Positions 25,041-34,400 of a stretch of 64,000 nucleotides of DNA are shown here, one piece after another. Each line of letters opens with the position of its first letter. Positions within the stretch are counted from its first letter, which is position 1. Source of the stretch: Pseudomonas hunanensis (GTDB lineage: Bacteria; Pseudomonadota; Gammaproteobacteria; Pseudomonadales; Pseudomonadaceae). A program made the translations under genes and the position numbers. The stretch lies in assembly GCF_013393325.1 (NCBI RefSeq), contig NZ_QJRC01000100.1, positions 46,132 through 110,131 of the forward strand. Reading direction: 5' to 3'. A model generated the notes under the pieces. It made no database searches. It was not told the DNA's origin and saw only the letters and a list, made by a program, of their open reading frames with translations.

Positions 25041-26450
25041 ATGGAAAACAGCCAAATCGACAAGCCCAACTTTACCTACCAGGCGGTCTACCGCTACTTG
25101 CTCGACAGGATCGAGGCCGCACCTGCCGATGTGGAGCAGCGTCTGCCGTCGCTGCGCCAGCTTGCGCGGCAATTGCATGTTTCGGTATCGAGTACCCAGT
25201 ACGCCTATGCGCTGCTCGAAGACGAAGGGCGGGTGTATGCTCGGCCAAAGCAGGGCTACTTCAGCCGAGCCCGTCCCACCGCCATCTGTGTGCAGCATTC
25301 GGAAAACCTGCTCGACACTGTATTCGCCAGCGCCCGACAGCCGGGTATGTTGGCCTTGGGCAGCGATGCGCCGGCCATGTTGCTGTCGCTGCAGCAGCCG
25401 CTGCTGATGATCGAGCGCGAACTGGCGCGTCAATACCCGCATTCTTTGGCGCCGCTGTATCAGCCCTTCGGTGAGCCCGAGTTGCGCACGGTACTGGCCG
25501 ACCGCTACACCCGCTCGGCACAGCAGTACTGGGGCGCCGATCACGTGTTCATCGGCGCGGACCTGCGCAGTGTGCTGGAAGTGTCCTTGCGCGCCCTGGG
25601 CCTCGAAGGCCAGCTGGCATTGGTGGAGTCGCCCTGCAACTGGGCAGTGCTGAGGCAATTGCAGGCTGCGCGCATGACCATCATCGAAGTGCCCTTGGGC
25701 GATGACGGGCGTTTCGACTTGCAGCAGGTTCACCGGCTGTTGCGCGATCAGCCGATACGCCTGGCCGTGCTGTCGTCGGCGGCCAACGTACCCCAGGGTG
25801 GTCTGATGCCTGCGTCGGACAAGCAGCTGGTCTGCCGCTGGCTTGCCGAGCACGCTGTGTGGCTGTTTGAAAACGATGGCTACGGCGAGTTGTGCTTCCA
25901 CGCCGGAGCACCGCGCTACCGGGACTTCGCCGACCCTGACCGGCTGCTGGTGTTTTCGACCTTCGACAAACTGATCGGCGCAGAGGCGCCCTTTGGCTAC
26001 CTGCTTTGTCGCAAGCAGACCGAACGCTTTCAGCAGCTGTTCCTGGAACGAGCCTTTCGCTTGTCGCCGATCCGCCAAAGGGCCATCGCCCGGCTTTTCA
26101 CCTCGCGTCGGGTCGAGTTGCATGTGCAGCGTTTGCTGCCGAAGTTGCGCGAGCGTTTACAGCAGATGAGGCGGCTACTGGAAGCGCACGGCCAGGGCTG
26201 CCTGCGCATCGCCGAGTCGCAGGGCGGGGCCAGCCTGTGGCTGCAGGCGACCCGGCCGGTGGATATGCGCCGGGTCTTCGAGCGGTTGCTGGCGCAGCGT
26301 ATCGTCATTGCACCCGGTGAAATTTTCAGCCAGTGCGGCCTTTGGCGCAGTCATCTGCGGCTGTGCTGCACGGTGGACTGGAGCAAGGATATCGCCCAGG
26401 CGCTGCAATGCCTGGTCAAGGCCATCGAGGATGAACTTCACACTCCGTAA
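25041..26450 (+). CDS. MocR-type regulator (GntR helix-turn-helix fused to aminotransferase domain)
   Basis: A 469-residue protein. Residues 10-75 are a GntR winged helix-turn-helix (LPSLRQLARQLHVSVSSTQ). The rest is a class I/II aminotransferase-like domain that normally binds PLP as effector. A plausible PLP lysine is Lys310 in STFDKLIGAEAPFGY. MocR regulators commonly act on vitamin B6, GABA or amino-acid genes; the target here is unknown. The frame is open from 25002, and the ATG at 25041 is the first conserved methionine. Its 3' end overlaps the convergent panB by 13 bases. Confidence 0.82.
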   Translation: MENSQIDKPNFTYQAVYRYLLDRIEAAPADVEQRLPSLRQLARQLHVSVSSTQYAYALLEDEGRVYARPKQGYFSRARPTAICVQHSENLLDTVFASARQPGMLALGSDAPAMLLSLQQPLLMIERELARQYPHSLAPLYQPFGEPELRTVLADRYTRSAQQYWGADHVFIGADLRSVLEVSLRALGLEGQLALVESPCNWAVLRQLQAARMTIIEVPLGDDGRFDLQQVHRLLRDQPIRLAVLSSAANVPQGGLMPASDKQLVCRWLAEHAVWLFENDGYGELCFHAGAPRYRDFADPDRLLVFSTFDKLIGAEAPFGYLLCRKQTERFQQLFLERAFRLSPIRQRAIARLFTSRRVELHVQRLLPKLRERLQQMRRLLEAHGQGCLRIAESQGGASLWLQATRPVDMRRVFERLLAQRIVIAPGEIFSQCGLWRSHLRLCCTVDWSKDIAQALQCLVKAIEDELHTP

Positions 26451-27253
26451 CAATGGTGCATGGCAGGGAAGGTGCCGTCGCGCACCTCATCAGCGTAGCG
26501 GGCACAGGCTTCACGGATTGCCAGGCCGAGGTCGGCATACTGCTTGACGAAGCGTGGCACGTGCGCGCCACCGAGCCCTAGCAGGTCTTCGGTGACCAGC
26601 ACCTGGCCATCGCAGGCGGGGGAAGCGCCAATGCCGACAGTGGGTTTGTCGGTGGCCTGGGTGATGGCGCGGGCCACGGGTTCGGCTACGCCTTCCAGCA
26701 AAAGGCTGAAAGCGCCAGCGTGCAGGTTGGCTTGCGCGTCGGCCCGTAACGCTGCAGCGCTGTCTGGGCTCAACCCCTGGGCTTTGTAGCCGCCCATGGC
26801 ATTGACGAACTGCGGCATCAGGCCGATGTGCGCCATGATCGGTATCCCTCTTGCGACCAGGAACTCGACGGTGCTGGCCAACGCCTGGTTCGCTTCCAGC
26901 TTGAGTGCGTCGCAGCCGGTGCTGGCCAATACTTGGGCACAATTGCGAAACGCCTGCTCGTGGGATTCCTGATAACTGCCGAACGGCATGTCGGCGATCA
27001 CGCAGGCCAGGCGGGTGCTGTCGACCACGGCGCGGGTATGGGCGATGGTTTCGTCCAGGCGCATACCCAGTGTGGACGGGCGGCCATAGCCGACCATGGC
27101 GGTGGAGTCGCCGACCAGGATGAAGTCGACCAGCGGATCGATCAGCCGTGCGATCGAGCTTGAGTAAGCGGTGAGCGAAACGATCTTCTGTCGGCCTTTC
27201 ATGGCCACCAGTTGCGGCACGGTGAGACGGCTGTTGCGGGTGTGTGTGCTCAT
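26438..27253 (-). CDS. panB: 3-methyl-2-oxobutanoate hydroxymethyltransferase
   Basis: A 271-residue cytoplasmic enzyme of the pantothenate pathway that makes ketopantoate from 2-ketoisovalerate and methylenetetrahydrofolate. Conserved segments are VGDSTAMVGYGRPSTLGMRL, IPIMAHIGLMPQFVNAMGGY and LLLEGVAEPVA. It is not next to panC, the usual partner, so it may be a second PanB copy. The KLEAN segment replaces the common KLEGG motif, a mild divergence from housekeeping PanB. Confidence 0.85.
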   Translation of the reverse strand: MSTHTRNSRLTVPQLVAMKGRQKIVSLTAYSSSIARLIDPLVDFILVGDSTAMVGYGRPSTLGMRLDETIAHTRAVVDSTRLACVIADMPFGSYQESHEQAFRNCAQVLASTGCDALKLEANQALASTVEFLVARGIPIMAHIGLMPQFVNAMGGYKAQGLSPDSAAALRADAQANLHAGAFSLLLEGVAEPVARAITQATDKPTVGIGASPACDGQVLVTEDLLGLGGAHVPRFVKQYADLGLAIREACARYADEVRDGTFPAMHHCYGV

Positions 27254-27365
27254 CGGGGGTTGGGCATCTCAGAACAGGGATGGCCCATTTTTGGCAACTT
27301 GCGGCGGCAACTCAATGTACAGATTCAGGCTGAAAAGCAACCCAGATCAGTCGCGAGATGGTTGA

Positions 27366-27390
27366 CTGAAAAGGGCCGCGAAGCGGCCCC
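27366..27390 (-). terminator. Hairpin terminator downstream of phnX
   Basis: On the minus strand GGGCCGC-ttc-GCGGCCC is followed by TTTTC, a short rho-independent terminator placed 10 bases after the phnX stop. The stem has the same core as the REP units, so it may derive from half of a REP element. Confidence 0.65.
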
Positions 27391-27399
27391 ATGGACGGG

Positions 27400-28227
27400 T
27401 CAGAAGGTTTGCGGCATCTCGCCTTTGGCCAGGCGCCGGTTGATGTCGGCAATCACTTCGGGCAGTTCATTGATGGTGTCGATCAGGTAGTGCGGGCGGG
27501 AACCGGCGAACAGCGCATGGATGCGTTGGCGCTCGCTTTCCAGTTTCTCGGCACTCAGTGCCCGGAAACCTTCCCAGGTCAGCCCCAGCGCGTTGCCCGA
27601 GCACACCAGCGCCACGGTCCACATGCCGGCACGGCGGCCTTCGAGAATGCCTGGCACGGTGTCGTCGACCTTCACGCAGGCCGCTACATCGTCGATGCCC
27701 AGCGCGATCACGTTGGCCAGGGCCTGGGCCGGCCACGGCCGGCCGTTCGGAGTTTCGTCGGTGGCCACCACGTGGTCCGCCACGTAGCCGTTCTGTGCTG
27801 CCAGTTCCACCACCTTGTCCATGACCACTTTCGGGTAGCCCGAGCATGAGCCGATCTTCAGCCCGTCCTGGCGCAGACCGGTCAAGGTCTCAAGGGCACC
27901 AGGGATCAGTGCCGAATGTACGGCGATCTTCTCGATTTGCAGCGGCATGAAGCGGTTGTAGATGGCCGTGACGTCATCGTCGGTCGGGGTACGGCCAAAC
28001 ACCTTGCGGTAGCGCTCGGCAATTTCCGGCACGTCGCACAGGGTGCGGATATGGTCCCATTTGCCCATGCCCATCGGGCCACGGGCTTCTTCGATGGACA
28101 CCTGCACATCGAATTCGGCGAAGGCTTCGACGAAGATCTGGGTTGGAGCGAAGGAGCCGAAATCGACCACGGTGCCGGCCCAGTCGAGGATGGCGGCTTG
28201 CAGCTGGGTTGGGTTGCTGTAGTTCAT
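27400..28227 (-). CDS. phnX: Phosphonoacetaldehyde hydrolase (phosphonatase)
   Basis: A HAD-superfamily enzyme of 275 residues that splits phosphonoacetaldehyde to acetaldehyde and phosphate. The nucleophile motif is LDWAGTVVDFG, and the Schiff-base lysine is in PMGMGKWDHIR. HAD motif II is CSGYP and the acidic motif is CVKVDDTVPGI. It is 34 bases downstream of phnW and completes 2-aminoethylphosphonate breakdown. The start at 28227 matches the family N-terminus; ten more codons upstream are open. Confidence 0.94.
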   Translation of the reverse strand: MNYSNPTQLQAAILDWAGTVVDFGSFAPTQIFVEAFAEFDVQVSIEEARGPMGMGKWDHIRTLCDVPEIAERYRKVFGRTPTDDDVTAIYNRFMPLQIEKIAVHSALIPGALETLTGLRQDGLKIGSCSGYPKVVMDKVVELAAQNGYVADHVVATDETPNGRPWPAQALANVIALGIDDVAACVKVDDTVPGILEGRRAGMWTVALVCSGNALGLTWEGFRALSAEKLESERQRIHALFAGSRPHYLIDTINELPEVIADINRRLAKGEMPQTF

Positions 28228-28261
28228 GTGCGCTAATTCCTGAATTCGGGTGGGCAAAGGG

Positions 28262-29368
28262 TCAGATGTCCAGCACTTCCATTTCCCGCAGCACTTGGGC
28301 TACGGCATTCACGGCGGCCTGCATGCCGTCCGCCCCGACCACACCGATGCAGCCGACGCGGAAGGTTTCGACTTGGGTCAGCTTGCCTGGGTAGAGGATG
28401 AAACCCTTGGCCTTGACCCGCTCATAGAAGTCCTTGAACTGATAGCGGGCATCGTTCGGTGCGTGGAAGGTGACGATGATCGGCGCCTGGATCTCGGCCG
28501 GCAGGAAGCTGCGCAGGCCAATGGCAGCCATGCCGTCGAGCAGGGTCTTGCAGTTGTCGGCGTAGCGCTGGTGGCGAGCCGGCAGGCCACCTTCCTCGTT
28601 GTATTGCTGCAGCGCTTCATGCAGGGCCGCGACCACGTGGGTGGGCGGGGTGAAGCGCCACTGGCCGGTCTTGGCCATGTAGGCGTGCTGGTCGTGCAGG
28701 TCCATGGCCAGCGAGTGGGCATTGCCTTCGGCAGCGGCCAGAGCGGTTTTTTCGGCGAAGACGAAGCCCATGCCTGGGACGCCTTCCAAGCACTTGCCGG
28801 AAGCGGCGATCAGCGCCTCGAAGGGAATTTCGCGGGCGTCGATCGGCAGCGCGCCGAACGAACTCATGGCATCGATGATCAGGCGTTTTCCGTGGCGTTT
28901 GATCACCTGAGCGATTTCGGGCAACGGGTTGAGAATGCCGGTGCTGGTTTCGCAGTGGATCAGCGCAACGTGGGTCACGGCGGGGTCGGCGGCCAGCAGG
29001 CGGTCGACGTCGGCGGCGGTGGTCGGCTGGTCTTCGGCGGTTTCGAAGGTGCTGTAGGGACGGCCCAGCACTTTGCAGATCTTCGCCAGGCGCTGGCCAT
29101 AGGCGCCATTGATCAGCACCAGCACCTTGCCATCGCGTGGCACCAGGGTGCCGATGGCCGCTTCCACGGCGAAGGTGCCGCTGCCTTGCAGCGGCACGCA
29201 GTGGTGGCTGGCGCTGCCGTCGATGATCGCCAGCAGTTGCTCGCACACACTGGCGGTCAGTTGATTGAAGTCGCGGTCCCAGGAGCCCCAGTCCACCAGC
29301 ATGGCTTGGCGGGTGCGGATTGATGTGGTCAGGGGACCTGGGGTCAGCAGAATCGGGGCGTTGCTCAT
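28262..29368 (-). CDS. phnW: 2-aminoethylphosphonate-pyruvate transaminase
   Basis: A PLP-dependent aminotransferase of 368 residues that transfers the amino group of 2-aminoethylphosphonate to pyruvate, giving phosphonoacetaldehyde and alanine. Family marks are the N-terminal ILLTPGPLTTS, LQGSGTFAVEAAIG and the PLP lysine in AASGKCLEGVPGMGF. It is first gene of the phnW-phnX operon and is divergent from a LysR regulator. No phosphonate transporter gene is adjacent. Confidence 0.94.
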   Translation of the reverse strand: MSNAPILLTPGPLTTSIRTRQAMLVDWGSWDRDFNQLTASVCEQLLAIIDGSASHHCVPLQGSGTFAVEAAIGTLVPRDGKVLVLINGAYGQRLAKICKVLGRPYSTFETAEDQPTTAADVDRLLAADPAVTHVALIHCETSTGILNPLPEIAQVIKRHGKRLIIDAMSSFGALPIDAREIPFEALIAASGKCLEGVPGMGFVFAEKTALAAAEGNAHSLAMDLHDQHAYMAKTGQWRFTPPTHVVAALHEALQQYNEEGGLPARHQRYADNCKTLLDGMAAIGLRSFLPAEIQAPIIVTFHAPNDARYQFKDFYERVKAKGFILYPGKLTQVETFRVGCIGVVGADGMQAAVNAVAQVLREMEVLDI

Positions 29369-29480
29369 TCCGTTATTCCTCACAAGCGGTGGGCTGAAAC
29401 TACGGGGCCTAGGTTGCAATTCACGCTGCCATCAATCAAATTGTTTGTTGTTATCTCAGCTATAAGTCAGGCCGATAATT

Positions 29481-30344
29481 ATGAACCTGTTCCAGTTGCG
29501 CGCTTTCGATGCCGTGGCCCGTGAGGGCAGCTTTACCCGTGCTGCCGAGCGTCTGTTCATCAGCCAGCCGGCGGTGACCGGGCATGTGAAGGCACTGGAG
29601 GAGCATTACCAGATCACCTTGCTGCGGCGTACTGCACGGCGAGTGGAACTGACCGAAGAGGGTACCCGCCTGGCGGCCATTACCCGCGCCATGTTCGGTC
29701 TGGCTGAAGAAGCGCAAGCCATGCTCGAGGCCAACCGCCAGTTGCTGACCGGGCGCCTGGAGGTCGCCGCCGACGGTCCGCACCGGGTCATGCCCATGCT
29801 GGCGCAGTTGCGCGAACGCTACCCTGGCATCACCGTCAACTTGCGCCTGGGCAACGCACAGGAGACGCTGGCTGCGCTGTTGTCCGAACATGCCGATGTG
29901 GCGGTGCTGACCGAGATCGAACCGCGTAAGGGCCTGTATCTGCAGAACCTGTGTGAATCGCGACTATGCGCGCTGTTGCCAGCGGGGCATGCCTGGGCCG
30001 ATGGCGAAGGTGACTTACCCCTGGCCGAGCTGCACCAGCAGATCATGGTGCTGCGCGAGCCCAGTTCGACTACCCGGCGCACCTTCGACAAGGCCTGCGG
30101 CACTGCCGGTGTGCAGCCACGTGTGCAGCTGGAGCTGGACAGCCGTGAGGCGGTTACCGAGGCAGTGGCATCGCAGCTTGGCATTGGTGTGGTGTCGTCC
30201 ACGGAAGTGGCCAACGACCCCCGAGTGGTGGCGCGGCCGCTGGCCGGGCAGGGCCTGGTCAACCAGCACATGGTCGGCTGCCTTGAGCGGCGCCGTGAGT
30301 TACGCTTGATCCAGGCATTCCTGGGCCTGGCGGCCAGCCTCTGA
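29481..30344 (+). CDS. LysR family regulator, probably of phnWX
   Basis: A 287-residue LysR protein with the helix-turn-helix at the very N-terminus (NLFQLRAFDAVAREGSFTRA, then LFISQPAVTGHVKALEEHY) and a co-inducer domain. It is divergent from phnW with a 112-base gap, the common layout of a LysR activator for 2-aminoethylphosphonate degradation in Pseudomonas. The gap is AT-rich (ATTGTTTGTTGTTATCTCAG), suitable for shared control. Confidence 0.87.
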   Translation: MNLFQLRAFDAVAREGSFTRAAERLFISQPAVTGHVKALEEHYQITLLRRTARRVELTEEGTRLAAITRAMFGLAEEAQAMLEANRQLLTGRLEVAADGPHRVMPMLAQLRERYPGITVNLRLGNAQETLAALLSEHADVAVLTEIEPRKGLYLQNLCESRLCALLPAGHAWADGEGDLPLAELHQQIMVLREPSSTTRRTFDKACGTAGVQPRVQLELDSREAVTEAVASQLGIGVVSSTEVANDPRVVARPLAGQGLVNQHMVGCLERRRELRLIQAFLGLAASL

Positions 30345-30382
30345 GCCGGCCTAAGATGGCGACATCACCTGATGGACTGCTG

Positions 30383-31405
30383 ATGAGCGAGAAAGACACC
30401 ATTTCCATGCAACTGGTGCGCGAGGCCCTGTTGCAGACCTGCCCGGCAGGCGAGCCGGATGCTGCGTTGCTGGCGCGCGCCGGTATCGATGCCGGGCAGT
30501 TGCAAGCCCCGGATGCTCGCGTCAGTGCCGAGGCCTATGCCCGGCTCTGGCGCTTGCTGGCGCGGCGTTGCAATGACGAATTCTTCGCCATGGACCCGCG
30601 CGGCCTGCGCAGCGGCAGCCTGGCGTTCCTGTGCCGGGCGAGCATGGCACAGCCAACTTTGGGCGAGGGCCTGGAAACCGCGCTGGCGTTTCTTTCGCTG
30701 ATGCTCGAAGACCTGCAGCCAAGCCTGGTGCGTCAGCAGGGCCTGGCGGAAATTGTCATCAATGAGCCGCGCGACCTGCCACGGCGTGCGTTCACCTATT
30801 TCACATTCTGGATGATCGTGCATGGAGTGGCCTGCTGGCTGGCCGGGCGACGCATTGCCATTCTGGCCATTGAGCTGCGCTGTGCCGAACCACCGTATTG
30901 TGACGATTACCGGGTGATGTTTTCCGAGAACCTACAGTTCGAGCGGCCACGCACTCGCATGATCATCAGTGCCGACTGCCTCGACGTGCCGCTGCGCCGC
31001 AGCTCTGAGGACCTGCAGCGCTTTCTGGCCGAGGCGCCCGGCAACATCCTGGTCAAGTACCGTGACCCGGCCAGCCTGGGGCGGCGTATCCGCGCCGACT
31101 TGCTGCAATTGGACCCGTCCTGCTGGCCGGATGCCGATGCCCTGGCACGACAATTGTGCCTGTCCCCGTCCACCTTGCGCCGTCGGCTGGCGGAGGAGGG
31201 GCAGAGTTACCAGGTGCTCAAGGACAGTGTCCGGCGTGAGCTGGCCATCGCCTGGTTAAGCCAGGTCGAAGCGCCCATGGGGGAAATTGCCGAGCGCCTT
31301 GGGTTTGCCGATGGCAGTTCGTTCTACAAGGCATTTCGCAAGTGGTTCGGTTGCAACCCTGGGCACTACCGTGCACTGATTCAGGCCCAAGGGGCGGCGG
31401 GTTGA
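30383..31405 (+). CDS. AraC family regulator with arabinose-binding-type N-terminal domain
   Basis: A 340-residue regulator whose N-terminal two thirds match the AraC/OruR-type effector domain, ending in a C-terminal double helix-turn-helix (CLSPSTLRRRLAEEGQSYQV and ERLGFADGSSFYKAFRKWFG). Such proteins often control the next fatty-acid or amino-acid catabolic operon. Here the next genes are the two large NEL proteins, and the catabolic operon follows them. The ATG at 30383 is preferred; another in-frame ATG is at 30356. Confidence 0.83.
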   Translation: MSEKDTISMQLVREALLQTCPAGEPDAALLARAGIDAGQLQAPDARVSAEAYARLWRLLARRCNDEFFAMDPRGLRSGSLAFLCRASMAQPTLGEGLETALAFLSLMLEDLQPSLVRQQGLAEIVINEPRDLPRRAFTYFTFWMIVHGVACWLAGRRIAILAIELRCAEPPYCDDYRVMFSENLQFERPRTRMIISADCLDVPLRRSSEDLQRFLAEAPGNILVKYRDPASLGRRIRADLLQLDPSCWPDADALARQLCLSPSTLRRRLAEEGQSYQVLKDSVRRELAIAWLSQVEAPMGEIAERLGFADGSSFYKAFRKWFGCNPGHYRALIQAQGAAG

Positions 31406-31480
31406 AGGGTGGTGGTTCCCACTGCCGCTGACACTGGCGTGCAGGCAGGTTGTCGGTTTTTCCATCGTAAGGAGACCGAC

Positions 31481-34400
31481 ATGCCGCAGACTCAAGTCAA
31501 TCCCAAAGAACAGAATGCCGATAGGGAGTTCATTGCCGAGCAACTGCCCGCTTGGCTGAGCAATGCCACGCCACGGCAACTCAATACACTGCGCAGCAAG
31601 GTGGCAGCGCACCATGCGAGCCAGCGCCGCGTGGCTGCCGTGACGCGGCAACTCCAGCCTTTGCACATGTTCGCCAAGCAGCAGCTCGAACAGGCCATGC
31701 AGGCCCGGATGGGGTTGACGCTCGACCTTGACCAGGCGACTTGGCGAGAAGAGCGCAGGCGCTTGAAAATCGTGCAAGGGACGGTGCGGGAGTTCACCTC
31801 TTACTTCGTCAGGGTACCTGCGCTGCAAAAAATGATGCAGAACTTCAAGGAGGCTGAATCGTTCTTCTCCGACACTGCGCTGGTGCAGGCCGCCCAACAG
31901 GGGGCTGGCGGCGAAGCGACTCTGAGCAGTGACATTGACGGCCTTGTCAGCCTGTGCCGGCAAACGGATGTAGGCGCAGCCTACCAGCGACATTTGGCGC
32001 AGGTGTTGACCAGTGACTTCGAGCGCGATCTGGTCGCGGACAAACGCTGCGAACTGGCGTTGGCGGTCGAGATAGCGGCCATGAAGCGCCAGCTGGGTGA
32101 CGATGAATTGCGCCTGCTGCGCCAAGCGCTAGCGGGTACACCCATCACGCACCCCCGTAGCACGCGCGTAGTGGTCGGTGGCCTGAAGGTGCTGGGGTGC
32201 CGGGTGGATGGCGCGCTTGCATTTGAACTGCTCTTTTCGTGGGGTAAACCCAGCAGCCCGTTTCCGTCGCCGGAACAGACTGTTGGGGTATTGTTGTACC
32301 TGCCTGATGATGTTGAGCAGCCACTGCGTTACTTCGATGGGTGGCAGGCGGCCAATCAGGCATTGGTCGCGGCTTTTGCAAATGACGGTTACCGGCAGGG
32401 CATCGAGCGCCGTATCACCCTTGAAGACCGGGTGAAGTACATGACATTGCTCGGGACGCGTCTGCTCGATAGCAGCCCCGATCTGGATCCCGCCGTGGAA
32501 CGAGGTTCGGCTGCGGGAATCAGTGACATGGCTGCCTGGCACGTGCGGCGAATCAAGAGCGACGCACGCTTTATGGCCGTACCCACGGCACAGGCCGATG
32601 CCGCCGCGGCTGCCCAGCGTCTGAAGGACCTTGAAAGCGCAGGCCTTGCGCTGCTCGGACTGGCGAGTTTTTTTGTGCCAGGAATAGGCGAACTCTTGCT
32701 GCTTGACTGGGGGCGGCAGCTGCTTGGCCACGTCTATGAGGGCGTCAAGGACTGGAGCCAAGGGCATCAGCACGAAGCCGTTGACCACCTGCTGCAACTG
32801 GCCAGCGACCTTGCCGCCACGGGGCTGGTGGCGGGAGGCGTCGCCCTTGCCCGCAGCCCGTTTTTCGATGTGTTGGAGCCGGTCACCACCGAAGCGGGCG
32901 GGCAACGTTTGTGGCGATGCGATCTGCAACCCTACCGCCAGGCCAAGCCCAGCGAGCCGCTGATCGAGCAGGATAACGGGTTGTACAGCGATGGTAGCGG
33001 CCACTGGTGGCGTGACGAGCAGGGTTATTACCGCGTGCGGCAGGACGCCAGGGGGAACTGGCGTCTTTTGCATCGGGACGGCCATGATACCTATGGGCCG
33101 GCCTTGCGAGGCAATGGCGAACGTGCTTGGCGCCTGACCTTCGAACGCCCATTGGAATGGCAGGGTGAGACGAAGCTGCTGAGCCGTCTATGGCCATCGG
33201 CAAGGGATTTGGGTAGCGAGCGTGTTACGCAGATTCTCAAGGTTGCCGATGTCGATGAGGCGCACCTGCGTGGCCTGTTGGTGGAGGGGCGACGTCTGCC
33301 AGTCTGCTTGCGCGATACGCTGGAACGATTTTCGGTGGATGCGCGAGCACAACGTTTCTTCCAGGCGATGACGCCGAACGAAAGCGATACTGAGCTCTGG
33401 CAGTGGTGTGTCGATAGGCTGCAATTGGCAGGCTTGCCACTGGATGAGCAGGTGGCTTCGCTCCACGCGCGTGAAGTTAGCCTGCGAGGGCCGCTGCTGG
33501 AGCACTTCTCCACCCAGTACCTCGGCGATGACGAGGCGCTGAGCCTGGTGAAAAGAGACTTTCCGACACTCCCTGATGCCTATGCGCTCGAGGTGCTGCA
33601 ACAGGCCGATGAAACGATGCGCACACGCATGCGCACCGAAGCGCGGCTGCCACTGGCCTTGATGGAGCGAGCGCGTAGCCTGCTACAGGAAGCCCGTCTG
33701 GTCCGACTGCGCGAGGCGCTGCACCTGAGGGGCAGTTACCACGCCGATGCAGTTGAACTGCTGTTTGTGTTGCTACGACGACATGGCCTGACGCAGCTCC
33801 CGTTCAATCTGATACAGCGTGACCAGTCCGAGAACGGTCGAGTGCTGGCGATGCTGTTTCCCGAAACGCGGGGTCAGCGCAGCCTGGTACTGGTATGGCG
33901 AGAAGGCGCCTTCGATCTATACGACGAAAACGGGCTGCGCAGTGGGCTGGAAGCCGCCGAGCCACGAGGCATCTTCGAAGTGTTGGCCGCTTGCCTTCCT
34001 GAAGCCTATCGGCAGCGTCAGGGCTGGGTGGGTGATGATGTCCCGGCACGTATCCGGGCGTCGATGCAAGGCTGGGTGCCAGCGCAACGGCAGGCGTTGC
34101 TGCGTCTGCTTGGCTGGCGCGAAGCACGCCCGCTCGCGTCGTCCTTGCAGCGCCTTGCTGACGGCCGGGTCGGTTACCTGCTCAGTGGGCGGGCCACATC
34201 GTCAGTGCCGTCAGGGCAGGTCATGCGCCAGCGGATTCGCAGCCTTTACCCAGCTTTCGACGAGCAAGAGGTCGAGCGCTTCCTGCGGACGCTGATGCGC
34301 TCTGCTGGCTCGGCCTATTCGAGCCTGCTGCGCATGGAGCAGGAATATCAGCGCCTGGATGAGCATTTGCAAACCTGGACGGAGGCCGTCTCGGCCCGTG

